DNA of 16,724 nucleotides from assembly GCA_012719815.1 (NCBI GenBank), contig JAAXZP010000073.1, positions 1 through 16,724 on the forward strand. The letters run 5' to 3'. The translations under genes were made by a program, and so were the position numbers. The notes beneath the pieces are model-generated. The model saw nothing but the letters and a program-made list of their open reading frames with translations. It was not told the origin of the DNA and made no database searches. Each line of letters begins with the position of its first letter. Position 1 is the stretch's first letter. Source of the DNA: Christensenellaceae bacterium. Its GTDB lineage: Bacteria; Bacillota; Clostridia; Christensenellales; SZUA-584. This document shows positions 1 to 6,535 of this stretch, piece by piece.

Positions 1-143
1 AGTCATACTTGCTCCCTAAGCGGGAACGTAGATTGTAATACGGACTAGAAAACCAGAATATGATAGTTTTTCAGGCGAGGGTTTACCACAAATACGACAA
101 ATACTGCTATAATAACGAAATTGCGAAATATTGACTTGAACAG

Positions 144-746
144 TTATCTGAGAATAGATATGTGTCCGTCTTTATCAACAAGTAGCATATCTATTTTCGT
201 TCGCTGCTTTGCCAGTTTGGGCAAACGATTCCAAAGCTCTCTGTAAACAGCCATTTCTGGAAATGCAATGCTGTACCGCGCATTATCATCATCCATGCGT
301 TGTAACGTATCGCCAAGAATTCCAAGAAAGTAATTGTGCCGCATAGCTTGCCGAGAACCGGGACCTTTTACTTCAATGAGCCAACGATCTCCCGATTTAG
401 TAGCTTCAATATCAACCCCATGGTTTTTCTCCCAAGCAATTTTAACCTCCCAACCTTGATTTTCAAGCCAATCTTTGATATTTGCTTTGATTGCATCTTC
501 ATCAAGCGCATCAGAGATTGCCGGCTTTGTTACCACCACCACTTCAGGAACTTTTCCGGTTGGGTAGTTGCCCAGGAGACCGCCCTTTTTCGGATTGGGC
601 TGGCGGACAAGATATCCTTTTTGAACCAGTTCTCTACAAGCTGCGTTAATCGCTTGATGCCTTCGCCCATCTTTCCTTTCCAGTTCGGTATCAGTGATAC
701 CTGGAAACTGGCTTACTGCTATCATAATCTCTTCTTTTACTGTCAT
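144..746 (-). CDS. Winged-helix / PD-(D/E)XK nuclease-like protein, 200 aa
   Basis: I do not recognise a named family. Residues 1-60 look like a small winged helix: helices around EEIMIAVSQF, TDTELERK and HQAINAACRELVQKGYLV, then a basic wing. Residues 84-200 resemble a PD-(D/E)XK restriction-endonuclease fold: a helix (IKANIKDWLENQG), a strand, then GVDIEA with D112 and WLIEVKG with E125 and K127, the D-(E)xK metal-binding signature. A DNA-binding protein with a nuclease domain, or a degenerate nuclease used as a regulator, is inferred. The ATG at 746 is preferred over a TTG 33 bases upstream because AAGGTG lies 9 bases before it and the upstream gene ends exactly there (ATGA overlap). That coupling says the two proteins are made together. 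Composition is AT-richer than the sporulation genes, which may mean accessory origin. Confidence 0.8.
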   Translation of the reverse strand: MTVKEEIMIAVSQFPGITDTELERKDGRRHQAINAACRELVQKGYLVRQPNPKKGGLLGNYPTGKVPEVVVVTKPAISDALDEDAIKANIKDWLENQGWEVKIAWEKNHGVDIEATKSGDRWLIEVKGPGSRQAMRHNYFLGILGDTLQRMDDDNARYSIAFPEMAVYRELWNRLPKLAKQRTKIDMLLVDKDGHISILR

Positions 747-922
747 ATTAATACACACCTTACAAGCCAAATAAAGCAACCGATTGTACTAAACAAAATG
801 ATCGCAGTAGAAAGGCATCCACTGCTTTTTTTCTTATGAGGTTTCTTTGTTTCTTCAATCAGTGACAAGGAGATGCCAATATCCACGGGATCAATCTTAC
901 CGTTTCCGTTCCAATCGATCAT
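743..922 (-). CDS. Small membrane protein with an EF-hand-type calcium loop, 59 aa
   Basis: This short gene has a start ATG at 922 preceded by AGAGAGG seven bases upstream, and its TGA overlaps the ATG of the nuclease-like gene. Residues 3-14 (DWNGNGKIDPVD) fit the EF-hand/dockerin loop: D, N, N at positions 1, 3, 5, Gly at 6, Ile at 8, acidic residues at 9 and 12. A lysine-rich linker (TKKPHKKK, residues 25-32) is followed by a hydrophobic segment at about residues 36-58, ending near the C-terminus. The positive-inside rule suggests the loop and lysines are cytoplasmic with a single C-terminal membrane anchor; this is inference. Function unknown. The arrangement suggests a metal-sensing or structural membrane partner for the protein encoded next. 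The promoter, Shine-Dalgarno and overlap make it likely to be real despite its length. Confidence 0.75.
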   Translation of the reverse strand: MIDWNGNGKIDPVDIGISLSLIEETKKPHKKKSSGCLSTAIILFSTIGCFIWLVRCVLI

Positions 923-953
923 ACCAGCGCCTCTCTTATAATAACTTTACAAC

Positions 954-983
954 ATTATGACATTAATTATAACTTATAGTCAA
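954..983 (-). promoter_or_regulatory. Sigma-A-type promoter for the EF-hand/nuclease pair
   Basis: On the minus strand, TTGACT (983-978) and CATAAT (959-954) are separated by 18 bases; each hexamer matches the vegetative consensus at five of six positions. Transcription would begin near 947, leaving a leader of about 25 bases containing the Shine-Dalgarno. An AT-rich inverted repeat (arms 936-944 and 963-972) flanks the -10 element and could be an operator, perhaps for the winged-helix protein itself. Confidence 0.6.
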
Positions 984-1316
984 TCCGTAAGGTATATTGA
1001 TGTTTTGGTGGTATGATGCAATGTTGGAGGAAATTTGTAAGGTTTATTGTGACGATTTTTTTATACTCATCAGGGTGGAATTTTTTTGTCGTACAGGCAG
1101 GAAAATAGTGGCTTATAAATAAAAAATCAGCATTTATTATATAAAAGTATTGTATTATTAGTATTGTATTATTGTATCTTTGCGCACGCTTTATAAAATG
1201 GTATGTTAATATTGAAACACGACACAAGACTCGGCACTTTATTGATACATTAACAGGTTATCGTTATTGAAGAAGCGGATGTTGCGGCTTGAAATGATAG
1301 TTTGAGGTGAGGAGAA
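984..1316. other. AT-rich intergenic region between divergent units
   Basis: No convincing gene is present. A minus-strand frame open from 1227 to 967 encodes a low-complexity, Ile/Phe/Tyr-rich sequence without a Shine-Dalgarno and overlaps the promoter of the upstream pair, so I do not call it. A 14-bp unit is duplicated at 1146-1173. The alcohol dehydrogenase promoter must lie here, but I found no well-spaced -35/-10 pair; TATAAA at 1192-1197 is the best -10-like sequence and has a poor -35. The Shine-Dalgarno GAGGTGAGGAG at 1304-1314 is strong. Confidence 0.6.
1146..1173. repeat. 14-bp perfect tandem duplication
   Basis: The unit AGTATTGTATTATT occurs twice back to back (1146-1159 and 1160-1173), followed by a partial third copy (GTAT). 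It sits upstream of the alcohol dehydrogenase gene. It may be polymerase slippage in AT-rich DNA or paired protein-binding sites. Confidence 0.85.
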
Positions 1317-2534
1317 ATGTCTCTTTATCTATTGAGGAAAATGATTCGGAAATTGCCGGGATTTGTTATCAAAGCAGTGCCCAAACCTGAACCTGTGGTC
1401 GTAGACGGTTTCGGGTCAAGAGAAAAGGTCGGTAAAATCTGCGCAGACGCGGGATATAAATCGGCGCTTCTTGTCACAGACAAAACCGTCTATTCTCTCG
1501 GTTATCACGAAAAAATCCTTGACTCGCTGGAAGCAAACGGTATCAAATACGCTGTTTTTAGTAATATTGCGTCCGAGCCGACAATCGACATTATCAGCGA
1601 AGGCAGAAGCGCCGCCGTCGGCTGCGGTGTCGACTGCATCATAGCTCTCGGGGGAGGTTCCGTACTGGACTCCTGCAAAATAATAGCCGCCGGCGCAAAA
1701 ATGCCGCGGCGCAAAATCAAAAACCTCCTGGACAAATTCATCTATGTCCGCGGAAAAACTCTGCCCATCATCGCAGTTCCAAGTACGGCCGGAACAGGCG
1801 CTGAAATCACTGTGGCTGCCGTGGTGAATAATGCAAACGGGATAAAGTGCTCCACGGTGGTCATCGGGCTAAATGTGACCCATGTGGTGCTGGACAGCGA
1901 GCTGACAATCGGTGCGCCTGAAAGCGTTACGGTGTACTGCGGAATGGATGCTCTCAGCCACGGTCTTGAGGGATGCCTTGCCGACATAAAGACAACTGAA
2001 GAAGATTTGCAAAAAAGCCGTGAGTGCGTGAGGCTAGTTTTCCGGAACCTGCCGCGCCTTATCACAACTCCGGATGATATCGACGCAAGACAGAATATGA
2101 GCCTTGCTGCCTATTACGGCGGCAATGCCATCAACAAACAGCTTGTCGGGTATGTCCATGCCTTTGCCCATACAATAGGGGCCTTTTATCATATTCCCCA
2201 CGGAAAAGCGATTGCGCTGTGCCTTGTGCCCGTTGTGTCTTTTCAAAAAAGCATCTGTATGGATAAGCTGGCAAAGCTGGCGGTTTATTGCGGATTCGCC
2301 CGGGAATCGGACGACAAGGCTGCCGCGGCGGACAGGTTACTCGCTGCTCTTGAGCAATTGCTTGAAACCTGCGGCTTTGAAAAAGGCTGTGATCTGATCG
2401 ACAGGAAAGATTACAAGAAGCTTGTCAGCATGATCAACGCCGACTCCATCAATTATTCGCCGCCCAAAACGCTCAGCAACAAAGAGATTATGCGCCTGCT
2501 TGATGAGATAAGGAAGGGGGAGAAGGTATTATGA
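1317..2534 (+). CDS. Iron-containing (group III) alcohol dehydrogenase, 405 aa
   Basis: NAD(P)-dependent cytoplasmic oxidoreductase interconverting an alcohol and an aldehyde; substrate not predictable. The N-terminal Rossmann-like half carries the dinucleotide motif GGGS (residues 112-115, ALGGGSVLDSCK) and the PSTAGTGAE segment at 155-163. The C-terminal helical half carries the metal ligands by family alignment: D211 and H215 in GMDALSHGLEG, H281 in YVHAFAHTIGAF and H295 in IPHG, so the Fe/Zn site is intact. Length is normal for the family. The start is set by GAGGTGAGGAG just upstream. The stop overlaps the start of the aldehyde dehydrogenase (ATGA), so the two form an operon, probably linking aldehyde and alcohol pools for redox balance in fermentation. 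I would not assign a substrate-specific symbol. Confidence 0.93.
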   Translation: MSLYLLRKMIRKLPGFVIKAVPKPEPVVVDGFGSREKVGKICADAGYKSALLVTDKTVYSLGYHEKILDSLEANGIKYAVFSNIASEPTIDIISEGRSAAVGCGVDCIIALGGGSVLDSCKIIAAGAKMPRRKIKNLLDKFIYVRGKTLPIIAVPSTAGTGAEITVAAVVNNANGIKCSTVVIGLNVTHVVLDSELTIGAPESVTVYCGMDALSHGLEGCLADIKTTEEDLQKSRECVRLVFRNLPRLITTPDDIDARQNMSLAAYYGGNAINKQLVGYVHAFAHTIGAFYHIPHGKAIALCLVPVVSFQKSICMDKLAKLAVYCGFARESDDKAAAADRLLAALEQLLETCGFEKGCDLIDRKDYKKLVSMINADSINYSPPKTLSNKEIMRLLDEIRKGEKVL

Positions 2535-3949
2535 CTTATACCCAGGAGAAAATCCGGCAGTTGGTGGAAACCCAGAGAAAGTTTTTTCGTTCCGGCATTA
2601 CCCTTAATGTGAATTGGAGATTGCAGCAGCTGAAGAAACTCAAAGCGGCAGTCATAGCCCATGAGGAAGAGCTGGAAAAAGCGCTGCATCATGATTTGGG
2701 GCGCAGCCGAACTGAGGCATATTTGTGCGATATCGGCCCTGTCATCGTGGAGATCAACGAAACCATACGCGGGCTGAAAAAATGGGCAAGGCCGGAGCTG
2801 CATTTCAGCGGCCTGATGTGTTTTCCCAGCATTTTTACGACGGTATATAAGCTGCCGTACGGTGTTTCGCTGATTATCAGCCCGTTTAATTTCCCGATTC
2901 TGCTTACGCTCGGCGTATTGACGGCAAGCATTGCGGGAGGCAATACCGCAGTGATTAAGACAAGTTCTAAATCGGCGGCAAGCACTAAAGCTTTGCAGAA
3001 GCTGATTGCGGAAACATTTCCCGAAAACTATATCACGGTTGTTGATGGCGGGCACGATGTGGCTGATATGTGCCTTGCCCAGCGGTTTGACAAAATATTC
3101 TATACGGGTTCTCCTGCGGTCGGCAGGCATGTGCTGGAGCAGGCTGCGAAAAATCTGACCCCTGTTGCGCTTGAGCTGGGCGGGGAAACAGGCAACTGGT
3201 GCATCGTCCGAAAAGACGCAAACATCAGAGACGCCGCGCGCAAAATCGCGTTTTTCAAGATTTGCAACGCGGGGCAGATCTGCATCAACATCAATCAGGT
3301 GGCGGTGGCTGAGGAAATAGCGGACACGTTTAACGAGGCGCTGAAGGCGGAATTTATCCGGCAGATCGGTGAAAAGCCCGAAGAAAACGAAGAATACCCG
3401 AAGCTCATCAACGATTCGGCATACGACAAGTGCCAAAAACTGGCGGAGCAGTATAAGGAAAGAATCATTTTCGGCGGAACCGGCAACAGGGGAACAAGAC
3501 GATTCGCGCCCACCATGATTTATCCTGTCAGAATAGACGAGGATATCGTCCAGCAGGAACTGTTCTGCCCGCTTTTGCCCATCGTACCCTACAAGGACGA
3601 TGAAGTTGACAGCCTGATGGAGACCATTGCCGACAGGGAACATCCTCGTGCCATGTACGTTTTCACCAAGGACATTAAATGGGCAAAGAAAGTGATGTCC
3701 ACCCAGCAGTACGGCGGGGGATGCATCAACGAGGTCTGCATTCATATGATGGTGAAGGGTGTGCCGTTCAACGGGGTCGGTCATTCAGGTATGGGCGCGT
3801 ACCACGGCGAATGGGGCTTCAGGGAGTTTACACACCCGACCACAGTTTTAAAAGGAAAAACGCATTTCAATCTCTCTCTGCGGGAACATCCGTATACCGG
3901 CAAGCATGAAAAATTAAAAATGCGTCTGCTGAAAATGTTTGAAAAATAA
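2531..3949 (+). CDS. Aldehyde dehydrogenase, class-3-like, 472 aa
   Basis: NAD(P)-dependent oxidation of an aldehyde to a carboxylate. Catalytic elements are present: N120 in SPFNFP (oxyanion stabilisation), the coenzyme segment FYTGSPAVGRHV at about 190-201, general base E215 in LELGGE, and nucleophile C251 in NAGQICI. The last third (GVPFNGVGHSGMGAYHGEWG) and the length below 480 residues, without the longer N-terminus of other ALDHs, point to the class-3/fatty-aldehyde subgroup. The Gln-Ile-Cys form argues against CoA-acylating enzymes, though that is family-level inference. The ATG at 2531 overlaps the alcohol dehydrogenase stop and is preceded by a purine-rich Shine-Dalgarno. The pair could dismutate an aldehyde to alcohol plus acid with NADH recycling. 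Confidence 0.93.
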   Translation: MTYTQEKIRQLVETQRKFFRSGITLNVNWRLQQLKKLKAAVIAHEEELEKALHHDLGRSRTEAYLCDIGPVIVEINETIRGLKKWARPELHFSGLMCFPSIFTTVYKLPYGVSLIISPFNFPILLTLGVLTASIAGGNTAVIKTSSKSAASTKALQKLIAETFPENYITVVDGGHDVADMCLAQRFDKIFYTGSPAVGRHVLEQAAKNLTPVALELGGETGNWCIVRKDANIRDAARKIAFFKICNAGQICININQVAVAEEIADTFNEALKAEFIRQIGEKPEENEEYPKLINDSAYDKCQKLAEQYKERIIFGGTGNRGTRRFAPTMIYPVRIDEDIVQQELFCPLLPIVPYKDDEVDSLMETIADREHPRAMYVFTKDIKWAKKVMSTQQYGGGCINEVCIHMMVKGVPFNGVGHSGMGAYHGEWGFREFTHPTTVLKGKTHFNLSLREHPYTGKHEKLKMRLLKMFEK

Positions 3950-3965
3950 TCAGGGGTGTATACTT

Positions 3966-3989
3966 CGGGCTTCTGGAGACAGAAGCCCG
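3966..3989 (+). terminator. Hairpin after the dehydrogenase operon
   Basis: A perfect 9-bp stem, CGGGCTTCT / AGAAGCCCG, with a 6-base loop begins 17 bases after the aldehyde dehydrogenase stop. The trailing sequence (CATACTTTATAG) is only moderately U-rich, so it may be a weak intrinsic terminator or a 3'-end stabilising hairpin. Confidence 0.55.
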
Positions 3990-4132
3990 CATACTTTATA
4001 GTATAGACCTGAAGAACAGGTAAAATTTCCCCGTTGCGAAAATTTTCAGACCCAATATCTTAACTTTCTGCATAATATGAGTTCGCCATCAGTCTCGAAC
4101 GCACCGGAACTAAAGGAGAATACCTTAAACCG

Positions 4133-4155
4133 AGGCCGCTTGCGGAAGCTGGCCT
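4133..4155 (-). terminator. Hairpin at the end of the spoVA operon
   Basis: Immediately after the spoVAE stop on the minus strand, AGGCC(A)GCTT / AAGCGGCCT forms a 9-bp stem with one bulged A and a CCGC loop. No strong U-tract follows, so intrinsic termination is plausible but not certain. Confidence 0.45.
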
Positions 4156-4511
4156 TATTTCTTGGTCTTGGGCGTGAATATCAGCGCGATCAGATAGCCG
4201 AATATGACAGCTGACGCAATGCCAGCCGCCGTGCCCTTCACGCCACCTGACAGCGCGCCCAGCAGGCCGGATTCATTCACGCCTTTGAATGCGCCCTTGG
4301 CCAGCGCATACCCGAATCCAGTGAGCGGTACCTGCGCGCCTGCCCCTCCCAGCTTCACCAGCGGCTCATACAGCCCGAGCGCCGTCAGCACCACGCCCGC
4401 TGTCACAAAGAGTACGAGTATGCGGGCAGGAGTCATGCTCGTCTTGGACAGCAGTATCTGGCCCCCCCGGCATATCAGGCCGCCTATTATAAAGGCCCAC
4501 AGGTAGTTCAT
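4155..4511 (-). CDS. spoVAE: Stage V sporulation protein AE (SpoVAEb-type), 118 aa
   Basis: Integral membrane subunit of the SpoVA complex, which moves Ca-dipicolinate across the inner forespore membrane. The protein is almost wholly hydrophobic, with about four membrane spans (YLWAFIIGGLICRGGQILL, ILVLFVTAGVVLTALGLYEPL, the Gly-rich middle and the final ASAVIFGYLIALIF). The central PLTGFGYALAKGAFKGV segment parallels PITGFANSIVSPALEYK in the neighbouring SpoVAC, consistent with the known relationship of these subunits. The ATG at 4511 overlaps the spoVAD stop (ATGA) and has a GGGG Shine-Dalgarno; a GTG nine bases upstream is less likely. It is the last gene of the operon: no spoVAEa or spoVAF follows. 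Confidence 0.93.
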   Translation of the reverse strand: MNYLWAFIIGGLICRGGQILLSKTSMTPARILVLFVTAGVVLTALGLYEPLVKLGGAGAQVPLTGFGYALAKGAFKGVNESGLLGALSGGVKGTAAGIASAVIFGYLIALIFTPKTKK

Positions 4512-5527
4512 ATGCTGCACCCCATCTCTATAGCAATTGCATGAGCGATGCAGGGTATCGTTTCGCCCTGCAGCGCGCTTGTCGGGCTGTGAAGCGCTCC
4601 GGTGGCCACGAAGAGTATGCGCTTGAAGTTGCCCTTAATCATCTCCGGCAGGAAAAAGCCGTTTAACATAGAGGCGCTGCAGCCGCAGCCGCTGCCGCCG
4701 CAGTGCATCTTTTCGTTGTCCCCGTACAGCATCATGCCGCAATCCCTGTGGACGCCCGAGAGATCCCAGCCCAGTTCCGAGGCGTATTTGATGAGCAGCT
4801 TGCTGCCGAATATGCCCAGGTCTCCCGTGATGATGGCGTCGTAGTATTCCGGCCTCTGGCCGATGTCCTCCAGGTGGGTGATGATCGTCTCAGCAGCGGC
4901 GGGCGCCATGGCCGCGCCCATGTTGTTGACATCGTTGATACCAAAGTCCACCACGCGGCCCGGGGTAGCCGAGATGACGGATGGGTATTGCCCGCGCTGT
5001 GCGGACAGCACCACCGCGCCGGCGGCCGTCGCCGTGTTCTGTGCCGTCGGCGTTTTGGGCGTGCCCAGTTCCAACGGGTTGCGGAACTGCCGCTCGGCGG
5101 TGGCGAAATGGCTGCTGGGGGCGCATACCACATGCTCGGCAAACCCGCCGTCCACAGACATGGCGCCTATCAGCAGAGAATCGGACATGGTGGAGCAGGC
5201 GCCGTAAAGACCTATGAACGGGATGCCCATCTGCCGCGCGACAAAGCCGGAGGAGATGATTTGATTCAGCAGGTCACCGCCTATGAGAATGTGGATATCG
5301 CCAGCCTTGAGGCCTGATTTTTCAATGGCGGTCTCCACTGCCTTGAGCTGCATTTTCCGCTCGGCCAGCTCGTACGTCTTCTCGCCCCAGAGGCTGTCTT
5401 CAAACGTGATGTCAAAACATGCGCCGTACGGGCCGTTTTTTTCGTCCTTGCCGACCACGGAGGAGAAACCGAGGATGTTGGGCGGCATATCAAACCTGAC
5501 TGTTTTTTCGCCGACGCGTGCTCCCAT
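4508..5527 (-). CDS. spoVAD: Stage V sporulation protein AD, 339 aa
   Basis: Soluble thiolase-fold protein of the SpoVA complex; SpoVAD is known to bind dipicolinic acid in Bacillus subtilis. The N-terminus (FDMPPNILGFSSVVGKDEKN), the thiolase-like nucleophile region LYGACSTMSDS with C111, and the C-terminal Cys-rich loop CGGSGCGCSAS (276-286) are typical of the family. The length matches the usual value of about 338. The start ATG at 5527 is two bases after the spoVAC stop, with a GGGGTGGTG Shine-Dalgarno inside the end of spoVAC. The frame stays open further upstream, but that stretch is a shadow of spoVAC. It is translationally coupled to spoVAE downstream. Confidence 0.96.
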   Translation of the reverse strand: MGARVGEKTVRFDMPPNILGFSSVVGKDEKNGPYGACFDITFEDSLWGEKTYELAERKMQLKAVETAIEKSGLKAGDIHILIGGDLLNQIISSGFVARQMGIPFIGLYGACSTMSDSLLIGAMSVDGGFAEHVVCAPSSHFATAERQFRNPLELGTPKTPTAQNTATAAGAVVLSAQRGQYPSVISATPGRVVDFGINDVNNMGAAMAPAAAETIITHLEDIGQRPEYYDAIITGDLGIFGSKLLIKYASELGWDLSGVHRDCGMMLYGDNEKMHCGGSGCGCSASMLNGFFLPEMIKGNFKRILFVATGALHSPTSALQGETIPCIAHAIAIEMGCSI

Positions 5528-5529
5528 GG

Positions 5530-5988
5530 TTACACCACCCCGATGATGTAGTAGATGACACCCACAATGATGGACGAGCTGATGCCGTACACCAGCACCG
5601 GCCCGGCGATGGTGAACAGCTTGGCGCCCACGCCCAGCACATAGCCTTCCCACTTGTATTCCAGCGCGGGGGAGACAATGGAGTTCGCAAAGCCTGTGAT
5701 GGGGACGATGGAACCGGCGCCCGCGAAACGGCCCAGAACGTCGTATATGCCGATGCCGGTAAACAGCGCGCCGAGGAATATCAGCACAGCGGAGCGAAAC
5801 GCGTTGACTCCATCCTCGTCCAGCCGGAAGACCATTTCCCCGAGGTCGTTGAGCGCTTCGCCCAGCACGCATATAAGTCCGCCCACAATGAACGCCATCA
5901 CGCACTCTTTTAACAGATGGCTTTTCGGCATGGATTGCTTCACATAGTTCTGGTAATTCGTTTCTTCGATGTGCTTTTTGATATCCAT
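5530..5988 (-). CDS. spoVAC: Stage V sporulation protein AC, 152 aa
   Basis: Membrane subunit of the SpoVA dipicolinate channel; SpoVAC of B. subtilis has been described as mechanosensitive. A charged cytoplasmic N-terminus of about 27 residues precedes several spans (ECVMAFIVGGLICVLGEAL, SAVLIFLGALFTGIGIYDVL, LFTIAGPVLVYGISSSIIVG). The conserved block GSIVPITGFANSIVSPALEYKWEG matches SpoVAC/SpoVAE family signatures. The start is supported by GAAGG seven bases upstream, which overlaps the stop of the preceding 35-codon gene. Only two bases separate its stop from spoVAD. Confidence 0.96.
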   Translation of the reverse strand: MDIKKHIEETNYQNYVKQSMPKSHLLKECVMAFIVGGLICVLGEALNDLGEMVFRLDEDGVNAFRSAVLIFLGALFTGIGIYDVLGRFAGAGSIVPITGFANSIVSPALEYKWEGYVLGVGAKLFTIAGPVLVYGISSSIIVGVIYYIIGVV

Positions 5989-5998
5989 AAAAATACCT

Positions 5999-6106
5999 TC
6001 ACACCCTTTTCTGCTTTTCCGTCACGGTTTTGGCGTACTCTTCCGTTTCTTCGACGTTCTGCAGTGTGCCGACATTCACATCAGGTATCTTGACGTAATG
6101 CTTCAT
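5999..6106 (-). CDS. Unrecognised 35-aa protein inside the spoVA operon
   Basis: A short frame lies between spoVAB and spoVAC. It begins with ATG at 6106, preceded by AAAGGGA at 6-bp spacing, 15 bases after the spoVAB stop, and ends 10 bases before spoVAC. The product is hydrophilic: an N-terminal KHYVKIPDVNVG segment, then a Glu/Thr-rich stretch (NVEETEEYAK) likely helical, and a basic tail (EKQKRV). It has no signal peptide or membrane segment. Position and spacing make co-translation with spoVAB and spoVAC likely, so it should be made in the forespore. I do not recognise it; a small cytosolic accessory of the SpoVA membrane proteins is only a guess. The spacer could instead be an unusually long ribosome loading region, but the strong Shine-Dalgarno argues for a gene. 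Confidence 0.65.
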   Translation of the reverse strand: MKHYVKIPDVNVGTLQNVEETEEYAKTVTEKQKRV

Positions 6107-6121
6107 AATTAATCCCTTTCC

Positions 6122-6535
6122 TTAAAACACCCCTGAAAGCCAATAAATGAGCGACCCTGCTGTTTTGCCCAGTACAAACGCCAGCAGCAAAAAGGCAATG
6201 GCCTGGCGCGTGCGGCCGAAGTTCTTGATGACCGGAATGGTATCCGTCACTTCGGCCAGGCAGGCGATGACAATGCCCACATATACGCCGCTGAGGAGCC
6301 CGCACAGCGATGCAAACGCTTCGCCTATGGGCAGCCTGACATCGAACAGCGTAATCACTGCGCCCGTCAGCCCGCCTGCTGCGGTGCTGGCCGACATCAG
6401 CAGCCCGGTATTCCGCAGCCCGAGGCTCACCGACGAATTGGAGAACACTCCCAGCGCTATGTAAAACGCGCACAGCGCCGTTCCCGTGACAATACCTGCG
6501 GATAATCCGGTGACGCCCGACAGCAGATTACCCAT
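6122..6535 (-). CDS. spoVAB: Stage V sporulation protein AB, 137 aa
   Basis: Polytopic membrane protein of the spoVA operon. About four hydrophobic segments are visible: GVTGLSAGIVTGTALCAFYIAL, LLMSASTAAGGLTGAVITLF, ASLCGLLSGVYVGIVIACLAE and AIAFLLLAFVLGKTAGSLIYWL. The pattern GVYVGIVIACLAEVTDTIPVIKN followed by LGKxxGSLxxW is the SpoVAB signature as I know it. The start overlaps the end of spoVAA by 8 bases. Its role in the complex is not well defined even in Bacillus. Many Clostridium genomes keep only AC, AD and AE, so the presence of AA and AB is informative about lineage. Confidence 0.88.
   Translation of the reverse strand: MGNLLSGVTGLSAGIVTGTALCAFYIALGVFSNSSVSLGLRNTGLLMSASTAAGGLTGAVITLFDVRLPIGEAFASLCGLLSGVYVGIVIACLAEVTDTIPVIKNFGRTRQAIAFLLLAFVLGKTAGSLIYWLSGVF

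Noticed and set aside
1..140. Minus-strand open stretch reading ...ICRICGKPSPEKL... downstream of the nuclease-like gene
   Set aside because: The CxxCG motif looks like a zinc knuckle, but there is no start codon or Shine-Dalgarno, the frame is short, and it is probably chance.
336..839. Plus-strand open frame of 167 codons
   Set aside because: Antisense to the nuclease-like gene and the EF-hand gene; no recognisable domain and no ribosome site.
967..1227. Minus-strand open frame of 86 codons
   Set aside because: Low-complexity translation from AT-rich DNA, no Shine-Dalgarno, and it overlaps the promoter of the EF-hand/nuclease pair.
2453..3784. Long minus-strand open frame of 443 codons
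   Set aside because: Antisense shadow of the aldehyde dehydrogenase, which has full catalytic motifs; the antisense translation is Arg/His/Cys-rich and unlike a protein.
5528..5905. N-terminal extension of spoVAD by 126 codons
   Set aside because: It is spoVAC read in another frame; the family starts at the ATG at 5527, which has a good Shine-Dalgarno.
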